From Bacteroidaceae bacterium (GTDB taxonomy: Bacteria; Bacteroidota; Bacteroidia; Bacteroidales; Bacteroidaceae), in contig JAFSSN010000091.1 of assembly GCA_017450985.1 (NCBI GenBank), positions 1 to 35,836 of the forward strand: a stretch of 35,836 nt of DNA. Reading direction: 5' to 3'. Position 1 is the first letter of the stretch. Every line of letters begins with the position of its first letter. The notes beneath the pieces are model-generated. The model saw only the letters and a list, made by a program, of their open reading frames with translations. It was not told the DNA's origin and did no database searches. The position numbers and the translations under genes were made by a program. Of the stretch, positions 7,653 through 16,500 are shown one piece after another.

Positions 7653-10600
7653 ATTACAAAGACTTCGTGACAACATTGAGGCATTGCGCCACGCTTTAAC
7701 ATCAACGAGCGAGTATGACATTGACATACTCAGGAAGTACACAGGCTTTGGAGGATTGAACTTTGTCCTTAACCCTCTCGATACGGCAGCATGGACGAAG
7801 AGCGACATTGATTGTTTCTTTGACACAATCATGCTTCATCAGCTTTTGAAAAATGAGAGTAGCGACGAGCGCGAGTTCAAGGCTTGGATGCAAAGCGTGA
7901 AGGAAAGCACACTCACGGCGTACTATACGCCGAAAGCCATTCCGGACAAAATACAGGATGCGCTTATCCATGCTCACATTGACAGCAAGCATATCCTTGA
8001 CCCTGCTGCTGGCAGTGGTTCATTTTTGCAGGTTGGCATTGATGGGGATGAAGTAGTCGCCTACGAAAAGGATGTTTTAACTTCTCTCCTTCTCGACCGT
8101 TCTATGAAAGCATTGCCATTTACACGTTTTGTAAAGGTTATTGGCAAGGGCTTTGAGACTATCCCTGCAAGTGACCTGGGACGCTTTGACCTTGTTACGA
8201 CCAATGTCCCCTTTGGCAATATCAGCGTGTTCGACCCTGCATACACCAATAGCGACGACGCTGTACGGAGAGAAGCAGCAAAGATGATACATCGTTACTA
8301 TGTACTGAAGGGACTTGACTGTCTGCGTAATGGTGGCATCCTGGCATACATCATCACGTCGAACTATCTCAACCGCGATATGGGGCAACTGCGTGAAGCA
8401 TTGAAGAACGCAAAACTGGTAAGTGCTCTGCGATTGGCTAACAACCTCTTCAAAGATGCAGACACGGAGGTAGGCACAGATTTGTTGGTGTTGCAGAAAT
8501 GCAACGGTAGGACATCGCTAACTCCCGATGAATCGCTGTTGCTGACAACATACGACGATAGCGACTGCCCGACCAACCTCTACTTTACGGTGTACCCCGA
8601 TCATGTTATTGCCACCGATAAGAAGATTGATACAGACCCATACGGCAAGCCTGGCTTCGTCTATGAGCATCGTGACGGCGTGAGCGGCATTGCAAGGGAT
8701 ATGGGCATCGTTCTTGCAAAAGACATTGCAGCGAATGTTGATGTTGACCTCTTCCACAAAGGCGGCAATCACGGTGCTGCAGTATCGCGGAGCAATGGCA
8801 AGAAGCAACATTACACCAGGCAGGAGATGAAACTGATAGAACTGTGCAAAGTCTATACGGAGCTGTACGAAAAGGAAGCAACAGAACGAAAAGAGAAACC
8901 TGTATTGCGAAAGAAGCTTAACACCCTTTACGATGCCTACACAAATAAGTATGGCGACCTGAACAACGAAGACAACCGTCAGGTTGCAAAGCGGCTGAAT
9001 GTAACAGAAGTGTTGGCTATTGAGCGCAAGGTAGATTTCCACTATGAGAAAGCCGACATCATGCTGAAGCCTATTGCTTTTGCAACGGAAGAACTGAACC
9101 ATTGCGACACGGCACAGGAGGCACTTGCTGCATCACTGAATGAGTACGGAGAACCAAGGCTCGGTTATATGGCTGGACTTACAGGAATGACGTCAGAAGA
9201 GCTGCTGGATGCTTTGAGTGACGAGGTATTCTATAACCCCTTGAATGGGGAATATGAGATAAAGGCTCGCTTTGTCAGTGGGAACGTAATCGAGAAGCTT
9301 GAGCGCATCAAGAGAAAGGGTGACGGTAACGAACTTGTTCAACGCTCCATCAGCGCATTAGAGGCTGCCATCCCAACGCCTATCCCATTCGACGACCTTG
9401 ACTTCAATCTCGGAGAACGCTGGATAAGCACAAAGGTGTATGAAAAGTTTGCCTCGGAGTTCTTTTCGATGCCCGATGCAAAAGCTGAAGTGACCGTGAA
9501 GTATCAGCCTTTGCTCGACCAATATGCAGCAGATGTGCATCGTGGAAATGAAAAGATCTGGACACAGTTTTATGTAAGCAGTGAAGCCAGCAACGACTAC
9601 TACGGTATGGAGCTATTGGTACATGCCCTTCATAATACTTGTCCCAAGATGATGAAGTACAAGCGCGATGAGAATGGCGAGAAGGTGACGGATGACGACG
9701 GCGATTACATCAAGATAGAGGATGCGGAAAAGACTCAGTTGGCAAACGCGAAGATTGAAGAGATACGTCAAGGGTTTGTCGATTGGCTCCAGCGTCAGCC
9801 GAAAGATTTCCGCGACGACCTTGCCGCTGCCTACAATCGCAGATTTAATTGTTTCGTCAAGCCGCGATATGACGGAAGTCATCAGACATTCCCAGGCATA
9901 GATATGGATGGGCTAAAGAAAAAGTATGGCATAGAACATATCTACGGCAGCCAGAAGGATTGTGTGTGGATGCTGTTGCTGAATGGTGGGGGCATCTGCG
10001 ACCATGAGGTTGGCAGCGGAAAGACCCTCATTATGTGCATTGCTGCTCACGAGATGAAGCGTCTTGGCCTGTGCCACAAGCCTATGATTATCGGCATGAA
10101 GGCGAATGTCAGTGCCATTGCAGAGACATATCGCACAGCTTATCCACAGGCAAACATATTGTTTGCAAAGGAGAGCGACTATGCCGGCAGTCAGCGCGTG
10201 GAGTTCCTGAACAATGCAAAAAACAACGATTATGATTGTATAATCATGTCGCATGACCAGTTTGGCCGTATTCCGCAGAGTGAGGTAATTCAACTGGAAC
10301 AACTGAAAGACGAGTTGCAGGAAGTGGAAGACAGCCTTGAAGCAATGAGCACATGGGGGTGGGATGTAAGCAAGAAGATGCGCAGAGGTTTGGAGATTCG
10401 CAAGAAAAGCGTTGGCGTGAAAATTCAGAAACTCCAACAGTCTTTAAGAAAGCGTGCCGATAACATTGTGGACTTCGGCCTTCTCGGTATCGACCATATC
10501 TTTGTGGACGAAAGCCATATCTTCAAGAACTTGCAGTTTACAACCCGTCACGACCGCGTGGCAGGCATCGGAAATCCCGAAGGCAGCAAGCGGGCATTTA

Positions 10601-12537
10601 ACCTGCTTATGGCTATCCGCACCATTCAGAAGCGTACACAGAGAGACCTCGGAGCTACCTTCCTCAGCGGTACGACTGTCACGAACAGCCTGACAGAATT
10701 GTATTGCCTGTTCAAGTATCTTCGCCCGAGAGCCTTGGCGAAGCAGAATATCGGATGCTTCGACGCATGGGCGGCCATCTTCACAAAGAAAAGTAGCGAA
10801 TTTGAGTTCTCGATAACAAACACCATTATCCTGAAAGAACGATTCCGCTATTTTATTAAAGTCCCTGAACTTGCAATGTTCTACAATGAGATAACAGACT
10901 TTCGCACGGCAGAGGATGTTGGCATTGAGCGTCCGGCAAAGCACCCAATGCTGCTGAACATCAAGCCAACGCCAGACCAGGAAGAGTTTATCCTGCGTCT
11001 AATGGAGTTTGCAAAATCGGGAGACTTTAGGATTATAGACATACCGATGCCTGACGACCCTGACCGACGGAAGAAGATGGAGATGGCAAAGATGTTGTAT
11101 GCAACTGATATGGCAAGGAAGATGAGCCTTGATATGCGCCTTATTGACCCCTCGTATGGCGACCATCCGAGAAACAAGGCAAGCCGATGTGCAGCACTCG
11201 TCAAAGAGTATTACGACAAGTACGATGCACAGAAAGGCACACAGCTTATCTTCTCCGACCTCTCAACCTGGCAGAACAATGACGTATGGAGCGTCTATTC
11301 CGAGATTAAGCGAAAGCTGGTGCAGGAGTATGGCATCCCTGCCAATGAGATACGCTTTATTCAGGAATGCAAGTGCGACAGGGCCAAGCAGCGACTGATT
11401 GCAGCACTGAACGAAGGAAAGGTAAGGGTCGTGTTTGGTAGTACGCAGATGCTTGGTACTGGTGTCAATGCCCAGCAGAGGGTTGTTGCGGTTCATCACC
11501 TCGATACTCCGTGGCGTCCGTCCGACCTTGAACAGAGAGAGGGTAGGGCAATCCGCAAGGGTAACGAAGTGGCGAAGCTGTATGCAGGCAATAAGGTGGA
11601 TGTCATTGTTTATGCAGTCGAGAGGAGTCTGGACAGCTACAAGTTCAATCTTCTCAACAATAAACAGATGTTCATACGCCAGTTGAAGCGTGGACAGTTG
11701 GGCATCCGAACAATCGACGAGGGTGCAATGGACGAGAACGGCATGAACTTCGCCGAGTACATGGCTATACTGAGCGGCAACACCGACTTGCTTGAACGTG
11801 CCAAACTTGAGAAGCGCATTGGTAGCCTGGAGGGTGAGCGCAAGAGTTATCTCCGTGACCAGCGAGAGCAGGAAGAGAAGATGCAGAACCTCAAAACCGA
11901 AAACGAGTGCCATGTGCGCAACATCGCAGAAGCAAAGGCCGACCTCGCCAAGTTTAACAAGGCGCGTCGCTTAGATTCTGAGGGCAATGTGGTGAATGAC
12001 CTCGTGATTGACGGATTCAAGATGCCGACAGTCACCAAAGAAGGCAAGCCCCTAACGGCAGACGACAAGGCAAAAGCACTTGGAGAAAAGTTGTTCAGCA
12101 TAGCCAACTCAATGCGCACTTGTGAAGCGTACATTGCCATCGGCAGTATCTATGGCTTCCGTGTTCAGGTGAAGACATCTGAGGTTGGGTGCTTAGAGGG
12201 GCAAGTTAGGTACGAGAACCTTTTCTTTGTGGAAGGTAGTACACGTTTGCACTACTCCTACAACAACGGAAAGCTGAACCGTACATCTGCACGCCACTCA
12301 TCGGAGAACCCGCTGCAAGCCTTGCAACTCATTCCGAAGCTCATTGACGAATGGCAACAGAGGATGGAAGAGAACGCGCATCGCATTGAACAAATTTCCG
12401 CTCTCGTTGGCAAGCCCTGGCCCAAGGAGGAAGAACTCCGATTGCTCCGCACCGACCTCAATCTACTTGACCGCAAGATAGAAACAGAACTGAATGCAAC
12501 AAAAGAAGCAGCTGCCGCAAATGCGGCGGCTGCGTAA
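7645..12537 (+). CDS. Giant N6-adenine methylase / SNF2-type helicase fusion
   Basis: A 1630-residue protein. The N-terminal part is an N6-adenine methyltransferase: an entry helix with YTGFGG, SAM-binding DPAAGSGSF at 119-127, and the catalytic motif as NVPF at 187-190 instead of NPPY/F. The middle is a superfamily 2 helicase: Walker A GSGKT at 790-794 (K793), DESH box at 955-958, and a C-terminal motif VI QREGRAIR at 1297-1304. Residues about 1390-1460 are a charged coiled coil, and the end is alanine-rich. Such fusions occur on phages and conjugative elements of Bacteroidetes and Firmicutes. They are thought to modify and translocate on the element's own DNA, but the substrate is not visible here. 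Confidence 0.88.
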   Translation: MSKLQRLRDNIEALRHALTSTSEYDIDILRKYTGFGGLNFVLNPLDTAAWTKSDIDCFFDTIMLHQLLKNESSDEREFKAWMQSVKESTLTAYYTPKAIPDKIQDALIHAHIDSKHILDPAAGSGSFLQVGIDGDEVVAYEKDVLTSLLLDRSMKALPFTRFVKVIGKGFETIPASDLGRFDLVTTNVPFGNISVFDPAYTNSDDAVRREAAKMIHRYYVLKGLDCLRNGGILAYIITSNYLNRDMGQLREALKNAKLVSALRLANNLFKDADTEVGTDLLVLQKCNGRTSLTPDESLLLTTYDDSDCPTNLYFTVYPDHVIATDKKIDTDPYGKPGFVYEHRDGVSGIARDMGIVLAKDIAANVDVDLFHKGGNHGAAVSRSNGKKQHYTRQEMKLIELCKVYTELYEKEATERKEKPVLRKKLNTLYDAYTNKYGDLNNEDNRQVAKRLNVTEVLAIERKVDFHYEKADIMLKPIAFATEELNHCDTAQEALAASLNEYGEPRLGYMAGLTGMTSEELLDALSDEVFYNPLNGEYEIKARFVSGNVIEKLERIKRKGDGNELVQRSISALEAAIPTPIPFDDLDFNLGERWISTKVYEKFASEFFSMPDAKAEVTVKYQPLLDQYAADVHRGNEKIWTQFYVSSEASNDYYGMELLVHALHNTCPKMMKYKRDENGEKVTDDDGDYIKIEDAEKTQLANAKIEEIRQGFVDWLQRQPKDFRDDLAAAYNRRFNCFVKPRYDGSHQTFPGIDMDGLKKKYGIEHIYGSQKDCVWMLLLNGGGICDHEVGSGKTLIMCIAAHEMKRLGLCHKPMIIGMKANVSAIAETYRTAYPQANILFAKESDYAGSQRVEFLNNAKNNDYDCIIMSHDQFGRIPQSEVIQLEQLKDELQEVEDSLEAMSTWGWDVSKKMRRGLEIRKKSVGVKIQKLQQSLRKRADNIVDFGLLGIDHIFVDESHIFKNLQFTTRHDRVAGIGNPEGSKRAFNLLMAIRTIQKRTQRDLGATFLSGTTVTNSLTELYCLFKYLRPRALAKQNIGCFDAWAAIFTKKSSEFEFSITNTIILKERFRYFIKVPELAMFYNEITDFRTAEDVGIERPAKHPMLLNIKPTPDQEEFILRLMEFAKSGDFRIIDIPMPDDPDRRKKMEMAKMLYATDMARKMSLDMRLIDPSYGDHPRNKASRCAALVKEYYDKYDAQKGTQLIFSDLSTWQNNDVWSVYSEIKRKLVQEYGIPANEIRFIQECKCDRAKQRLIAALNEGKVRVVFGSTQMLGTGVNAQQRVVAVHHLDTPWRPSDLEQREGRAIRKGNEVAKLYAGNKVDVIVYAVERSLDSYKFNLLNNKQMFIRQLKRGQLGIRTIDEGAMDENGMNFAEYMAILSGNTDLLERAKLEKRIGSLEGERKSYLRDQREQEEKMQNLKTENECHVRNIAEAKADLAKFNKARRLDSEGNVVNDLVIDGFKMPTVTKEGKPLTADDKAKALGEKLFSIANSMRTCEAYIAIGSIYGFRVQVKTSEVGCLEGQVRYENLFFVEGSTRLHYSYNNGKLNRTSARHSSENPLQALQLIPKLIDEWQQRMEENAHRIEQISALVGKPWPKEEELRLLRTDLNLLDRKIETELNATKEAAAANAAAA

Positions 12538-12579
12538 TGCTAAACCCTAAACGTAAAATACCCACAAAAAGAATCATCT

Positions 12580-12747
12580 ATGACAGTACATGGAATTATG
12601 AAGGTGTGGTTTGACCCACACGGCGACTTTGATAGCCAAGTCCTCGACCCGCTCTATCTAAAAAGAGAGGATGCCGTTAAAGCGAAGAATGAAGCGGACG
12701 TTCTGCCGGGAACCAGACTGGAGTTAGTGCATTTTCACGTTGTTTAA
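12580..12747 (+). CDS. Small hypothetical protein (55 aa)
   Basis: A 55-residue protein (MTVHGIMKVWFDPHGDFDS...) with beta-strand-like ends and a Lys/Glu-rich middle helix. It sits 42 bases after the methylase-helicase and 14 before the next gene, in the same direction. No family recognised. Confidence 0.55.
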   Translation: MTVHGIMKVWFDPHGDFDSQVLDPLYLKREDAVKAKNEADVLPGTRLELVHFHVV

Positions 12748-12761
12748 CCCTAAATAAAACG

Positions 12762-13010
12762 ATGATGAGTTACAAAGACAGAGAACATCAGGCTGCCCAG
12801 TACATTATCGAAGATTTGGCTGCTCGGGCAGAAAGAGAAAAAGAGGCTCAGAAAACTGTAATTGTCAAAAACCTTGCAGAATTGCTCCTAATAGACAGGC
12901 TACTTGACAGGTGGAAGGATAATGCCAAGCGCTCAGATAGCGACTTCTGCGATGGCTATGCCTTGCACGAAAGAGTAAGAGCTGCGCTAAAAGAGCAGTT
13001 GAAAGACTAA
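12762..13010 (+). CDS. Hypothetical helical protein (82 aa)
   Basis: An 82-residue, highly charged all-helical protein, possibly a short coiled coil (EDLAARAEREKEAQKTV). Two adjacent ATGs at 12762 and 12765 could each serve as start. It has no cysteine cluster and no membrane segment. Function unknown. Confidence 0.65.
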   Translation: MMSYKDREHQAAQYIIEDLAARAEREKEAQKTVIVKNLAELLLIDRLLDRWKDNAKRSDSDFCDGYALHERVRAALKEQLKD

Positions 13011-13056
13011 ATCAAAGATTTCTGCGAGATAATGAGGACATCTCACAGAAAATCCG

Positions 13057-13064
13057 TATCTTTG
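13057..13064 (+). promoter_or_regulatory. Candidate Bacteroidetes -7 promoter element
   Basis: TATCTTTG matches the TAnnTTTG -7 box used by the Bacteroidetes primary sigma factor. It lies in the 75-base gap before the ATG at 13086, which would leave a leader of roughly 15 bases. No clear -33 TTG box stands about 20 bases upstream, so strength is uncertain. Confidence 0.5.
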
Positions 13065-13085
13065 TCCTCGAAAAGCTACAACATT

Positions 13086-13541
13086 ATGGCAAAAATCATT
13101 GAATTTAACACGGCAAGAAAGGAAACTTGCAGTACCCCTCGCGGCTCAACAGCGAAGGGAAACCAGCAGACAGCCGAAGAAGTGCGAAAGTATATTCTTG
13201 GCATCGACGACGGCGACGGAGAGGAAGATCTGCACGTCTCCATGACATTCCTGAACCTTGACGAAGCAAGAACGGCTATCGTTGGAGATTTCGATGCAGT
13301 GGAACCTCTCATAGACGAGTTACATGGGGAAGTACAGCGACGCCAGCGCATTTACGATGATGAGCGCAAGAATCGTGGTCCAGGTGTCATCCTCAGTGTT
13401 CAACAAGTAGTCCAGCTTCTTAAAATGATGCTTGAAGACGGATGGACTGACCTCAATCCGGACGTTCACATCATTGCTGAAGCTCGCTTCAAGGCACTCC
13501 AAGAGAAAAACAAAACCATTGTTTGCAAACCAAAGAAATAA
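13086..13541 (+). CDS. Hypothetical protein (151 aa)
   Basis: I place the start at the ATG at 13086 because a -7-like promoter box lies just upstream; the frame also has an ATG at 13032 that would add 18 residues. The N-terminus is basic and Ser/Thr-rich. A central acidic segment (IDDGDGEEDLHVS) is followed by helices, one resembling a short DNA-binding helix (SVQQVVQLLKMML). No family recognised. Confidence 0.65.
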   Translation: MAKIIEFNTARKETCSTPRGSTAKGNQQTAEEVRKYILGIDDGDGEEDLHVSMTFLNLDEARTAIVGDFDAVEPLIDELHGEVQRRQRIYDDERKNRGPGVILSVQQVVQLLKMMLEDGWTDLNPDVHIIAEARFKALQEKNKTIVCKPKK

Positions 13542-13547
13542 CGGACT

Positions 13548-13865
13548 ATGAAAAAGAAACCAATACTATCTGCCTATAAAATATATTGGGCAGAGTTCAC
13601 ACCCACAACCGGAAAGATTGTGACGAAGCACGATATGAAGCGACTTGACCCATGTGCAATAGGCTTTCGCACGACGATTCTTCGCCGTCATTTCCCATCA
13701 AAACAAAAGGCGCTTGATTTCTTGTCCGGCTTTGACAAGAAGCTTGACAAGAGATACGCCGTGCGCCTGTTCTCCGATAAGCAATTCTCTCTTGCAAAAG
13801 AGAGTGAGGACTATGCCATTCCATACACGAAGAAACAACTAAACGAAGTGTATTATGTTGGATAG
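13548..13865 (+). CDS. Basic hypothetical protein (105 aa)
   Basis: A 105-residue lysine- and arginine-rich protein starting 6 bases after the previous stop. Its last 11 bases overlap the start of the next gene. The charge suggests nucleic acid binding, but there is no named motif. Function unknown. Confidence 0.65.
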   Translation: MKKKPILSAYKIYWAEFTPTTGKIVTKHDMKRLDPCAIGFRTTILRRHFPSKQKALDFLSGFDKKLDKRYAVRLFSDKQFSLAKESEDYAIPYTKKQLNEVYYVG

Positions 13866-14247
13866 CGGACGATACCTTTTACAGCACTCGCAGACTCAGC
13901 CAGACGGCTGGGTCTGCACTGACAGAGAGAATGGCATTGTCTGCCGTTTTACGGAGCATCAGTTCAATGAAACGCAAAATACGACGTTTCTCGAAGATGT
14001 ACCCAACCCCAATCCTCTCGCTATTGCCCGCCTCATGCGCGAAATGGGCGACTGGCTTGCATCTAATCACGCAGATATTGTTATTGGAGGCGAGAATAAA
14101 AGTGCCAAATTTCAAATACGCATAGGCAGCATAGAACAACCTAAGGAATGTATTGATTGCAGCGGCCTCGAAGAAGCCATTCGTGTTTACCGTGAGAAGA
14201 TGGACTCGTTTCCGCAAGACAAAATTCACCTTGTAAAACTGACATAA
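13855..14247 (+). CDS. Hypothetical protein (130 aa)
   Basis: A 130-residue soluble protein whose ATG lies 11 bases inside the previous gene. The N-terminal region looks like a small beta sheet (GRYLLQHSQTQPDGWVCTDR), with helices after residue 50. It contains three cysteines without metal-site spacing. Function unknown. Confidence 0.65.
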   Translation: MLDSGRYLLQHSQTQPDGWVCTDRENGIVCRFTEHQFNETQNTTFLEDVPNPNPLAIARLMREMGDWLASNHADIVIGGENKSAKFQIRIGSIEQPKECIDCSGLEEAIRVYREKMDSFPQDKIHLVKLT

Positions 14248-14250
14248 GCT

Positions 14251-14409
14251 ATGGCAACAATAAATCTGAATGAACAAGAAATCGGAGCTGTCCTCTCGGC
14301 TGTCTCCATACGTTTGAATGGCATACGCGGATACTGCCTCTCGGAAGAGGACTATCTGAATAGCGCAAAAGAGAAACTTGAAAAGTGTAGAGATAATCAA
14401 ATAAACTGA
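14251..14409 (+). CDS. Small hypothetical protein (52 aa)
   Basis: A 52-residue ORF (MATINLNEQEIGAVLSAVS...) 3 bases after the upstream stop and 1 base before the next ATG. It looks like two amphipathic helices. The tight packing supports it being a real gene in this operon. Function unknown. Confidence 0.55.
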   Translation: MATINLNEQEIGAVLSAVSIRLNGIRGYCLSEEDYLNSAKEKLEKCRDNQIN

Positions 14410-14410
14410 T

Positions 14411-14596
14411 ATGAGAAAGACCAAGATACATGCTATTCTGACAGATATTAGCCAAATAGCAAGGGATATGAGAAAAGATTCTGATGGTACTCCTATGTAC
14501 AGATACAATGATTTAGAGTTTAAGAAACGCTTGCTTAAAGCGAAAGATGCAATCTGTATATTGTGTACAAAGTTACAGGATGAATGTTTTATATAA
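14411..14596 (+). CDS. Small basic protein (61 aa)
   Basis: A 61-residue basic helical protein starting one base after the previous TGA. It has a lysine-rich middle and two cysteines near the C-terminus (ICILCTK). Function unknown. Confidence 0.6.
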   Translation: MRKTKIHAILTDISQIARDMRKDSDGTPMYRYNDLEFKKRLLKAKDAICILCTKLQDECFI

Positions 14597-14614
14597 AACA
14601 TTGTTGAAAAGAAC

Positions 14615-14621
14615 AAGGAGG
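14615..14621 (+). promoter_or_regulatory. Strong Shine-Dalgarno sequence
   Basis: AAGGAGG ends 8 bases before the ATG at 14630. Most genes in this window lack such a site, as is normal in Bacteroidetes, so this gene may be translated differently from its neighbours or may have been acquired from another background. Confidence 0.5.
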
Positions 14622-14629
14622 ACAAGACT

Positions 14630-15184
14630 ATGAACGTAAAGCAATCATATTTCGACTTCCTGCAAGAGCAGGGAGCGAAGGAGAAGGTGCAGGCGATTAT
14701 CCGAAAGGGTATTGACGAGTGGAAGCAGCAGCAAGCCTATTACTACGAGCCTGACGATAATGACCCAGGCGACTACTCAGGCCATTGTCACATGATGGAC
14801 GACAAGACCATTGGCGACATTGCCAAGACTGACATCGAGGTGCTGAAGGCATACACTGGCGACAGCGAGGCAACCTATACAAGCGGCTGCGGGCTCCGTT
14901 GGCTCAGAGTGGCCGACAGGGTTACATCTGATGTTGACGACTGCCTGTCAACGCTCAAAGGTCAATTCATCCAAAAGAACGCTGACGCGCTGTTTGACGA
15001 ATACGACATCGAACACGATGATTCATGGTCGGAGGATGACGCCTTTCTGGCACTTGACGAAGCCATGATTGACGATTTCAACTCAACGCTGCACTATGAA
15101 TGGATGCAACAGGAGTTCCCCGAATACGAGAATGACGACTTCGAGGATTTTCATGTTGATTATTTGTTTAACGTAAGAGACTAA
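14630..15184 (+). CDS. Acidic hypothetical protein (184 aa)
   Basis: A 184-residue, very acidic protein rich in Asp, Glu and Tyr, with a CHMMDD segment near residue 53. The start is fixed by a strong AAGGAGG site 8 bases upstream. The low isoelectric point is typical of DNA-mimic inhibitors, but the sequence matches none I know. No membrane segment. Confidence 0.7.
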   Translation: MNVKQSYFDFLQEQGAKEKVQAIIRKGIDEWKQQQAYYYEPDDNDPGDYSGHCHMMDDKTIGDIAKTDIEVLKAYTGDSEATYTSGCGLRWLRVADRVTSDVDDCLSTLKGQFIQKNADALFDEYDIEHDDSWSEDDAFLALDEAMIDDFNSTLHYEWMQQEFPEYENDDFEDFHVDYLFNVRD

Positions 15185-15198
15185 AATAATAACGAGCT

Positions 15199-15489
15199 AT
15201 GACAGAATTTGAAATTTATCAGAAGGAAGTATGTGGCATCATGCCTTCCTTCCTCAATCGTACACAGGACGGTGAGCAGGTGGTGGATGAGTTCACAAGC
15301 AGCTTCGCCGATAAGTTTGCGCTCAGACAAGAACAGCGGTGCGCCGTGAAAATTGTCCTGGCCTATCTTGATATGATACACCACACCATAGGTGACTTTC
15401 CTGAAGGCTTTGTTGGCATCACTATCAACCTTATCTCCCATATTCTGATAGATGATTGGAACGGTGTTGAAAGTATGCTGAAAGATTAA
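15199..15489 (+). CDS. Hypothetical protein (96 aa)
   Basis: A 96-residue, mostly helical protein, the last plus-strand gene before the terminator at 15523. It starts 14 bases after the previous stop. No recognisable motif and no certain membrane segment, although residues 75-90 are rather hydrophobic. Function unknown. Confidence 0.65.
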   Translation: MTEFEIYQKEVCGIMPSFLNRTQDGEQVVDEFTSSFADKFALRQEQRCAVKIVLAYLDMIHHTIGDFPEGFVGITINLISHILIDDWNGVESMLKD

Positions 15490-15522
15490 CTAATGAACCT
15501 AATTTTATATATGACACACGCG

Positions 15523-15557
15523 CACGCGCAAGGCTATATGTCCTTGCGCGTGTTTTT
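15523..15557 (+). terminator. Strong intrinsic terminator
   Basis: A perfect 11-base-pair GC-rich stem (CACGCGCAAGG pairs with CCTTGCGCGTG), an 8-base loop and five T residues. It ends the plus-strand gene run and lies between convergent genes. The stop codon of the minus-strand regulator falls in the loop at 15534. Confidence 0.9.
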
Positions 15558-16331
15558 CTTGTCGAAGTCCGCGTCCGGCTCCGCCGCAATGGAAAGGTGG
15601 CTGTTGTTTATCGTGTCGATATTGACATTGACACGATAGGCCAGTGCATTGTACTCCTTCCGTAAAACACCAAAGTCCTGCCGAAGCGTATTGTATTGCC
15701 CCTGAATTGTTCCGATGGTTGCACGCAGCTCTTCAATCTCCTTGCGTAGTGTGGCTATATCATCTGCGGGTGCTGACTCCATCCTCTCCCGAAACCCTTG
15801 TGGTACATCCTGCCTTTCTTTGCGCTTTGCGCTCCTGCGTCTCTTCTCCTCCGGCCTGTTGCGGTCAATGATGAAGTTGTATGGCGATACTTGCAGTTTG
15901 GAGCAAGTGTCGAAGAACTCATTGACAGGGAAACGTGTACCTTCAAGAAACCTTTTGCGGGCATTTTGGCTTTTTATGCCCATTGCCTTGCTGACATCTG
16001 TCCAGCTTATGTGATTTTTGTAGAAGACGCTTTCGGCAGCTTGCCCATCCCATCTGATGCTATGCCAGTCATCGCGGGGGATGGTTGCGTTTTCGCGCTC
16101 AGGCATGACAGACACGCCATTCTCTGCGACAAAGTAATAAATCGGCATCCGCAGCGCATTACAGATTTTGATAAGCGTTTCTAATGGGATAGTAAACTCT
16201 TGCTGAGTGTAGCGATTCAGCACGGGCTGTTGCATGCCTGCTCTTCTGGCTATCTCCGCAAAAGATATATCTAAAACGTCAGACAGCCTTTGAAACAACT
16301 CCAAATTAAATGACCATTTCTCCATAATCAT
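15534..16331 (-). CDS. Transcriptional regulator with two helix-turn-helix domains and a coiled coil
   Basis: This is the only minus-strand gene, 265 residues. Residues about 10-66 form a Cro/CI-type helix-turn-helix (ISFAEIARRAGMQQPVLNRY). Residues about 98-155 look like a second one (WTDVSKAMGIKSQNARKRF). A basic stretch (EEKRRRSAKRKER) follows, then a coiled coil at about 195-245 that would drive oligomerisation. The start could be the ATG at 16331 or the next one at 16325. The gene diverges from the primase operon, with inverted repeats in the gap, so it is probably a repressor or switch protein controlling that operon and itself. The exact targets are inference. Confidence 0.85.
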   Translation of the reverse strand: MIMEKWSFNLELFQRLSDVLDISFAEIARRAGMQQPVLNRYTQQEFTIPLETLIKICNALRMPIYYFVAENGVSVMPERENATIPRDDWHSIRWDGQAAESVFYKNHISWTDVSKAMGIKSQNARKRFLEGTRFPVNEFFDTCSKLQVSPYNFIIDRNRPEEKRRRSAKRKERQDVPQGFRERMESAPADDIATLRKEIEELRATIGTIQGQYNTLRQDFGVLRKEYNALAYRVNVNIDTINNSHLSIAAEPDADFDKKNTRKDI

Positions 16332-16361
16332 TGACCGTTTTTGTTATTACTTTAATAAATG

Positions 16362-16373
16362 TGTTATAGAACA
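16362..16373. promoter_or_regulatory. Inverted repeat, candidate operator
   Basis: TGTT-ATAG-AACA, a 4+4 base inverted repeat in the gap between the divergent regulator and the primase operon. It shares the GTTATA core with the larger repeat at 16392-16410, which suggests related binding sites for the regulator. Confidence 0.4.
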
Positions 16374-16391
16374 TATACAATCGCGGTACAA

Positions 16392-16410
16392 TATAACCGA
16401 AATTGTTATA
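16392..16410. promoter_or_regulatory. Inverted repeat overlapping the promoter, candidate operator
   Basis: TATAAC, seven bases, GTTATA: a perfect 6-base inverted repeat. Its right arm overlaps the -7 box at 16409-16416, the position expected of a repressor site. The divergent helix-turn-helix protein is the natural candidate to bind here. Confidence 0.5.
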
Positions 16411-16416
16411 CCTTTG
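16409..16416 (+). promoter_or_regulatory. Bacteroidetes -7 promoter element of the primase operon
   Basis: TACCTTTG matches the TAnnTTTG -7 consensus. It lies 84 bases before the ATG at 16501 and would drive the coiled-coil gene and primase-helicase. The intervening leader contains a 6-base-pair hairpin (ATGTGT at 16476-16481, ACACAT at 16488-16493). Confidence 0.6.
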
Positions 16417-16500
16417 CACCCAAAGATACATAAAAAGCTACAATTTAAGTTCATTTTCTACAACAAAAACGTGCAATGTGTCAAACAACACATATTAGTG

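Noticed and set aside
16414..16500. TTG start at 16414 for the coiled-coil gene
   Set aside because: That TTG lies inside the -7 promoter box, so it would not be in the transcript.
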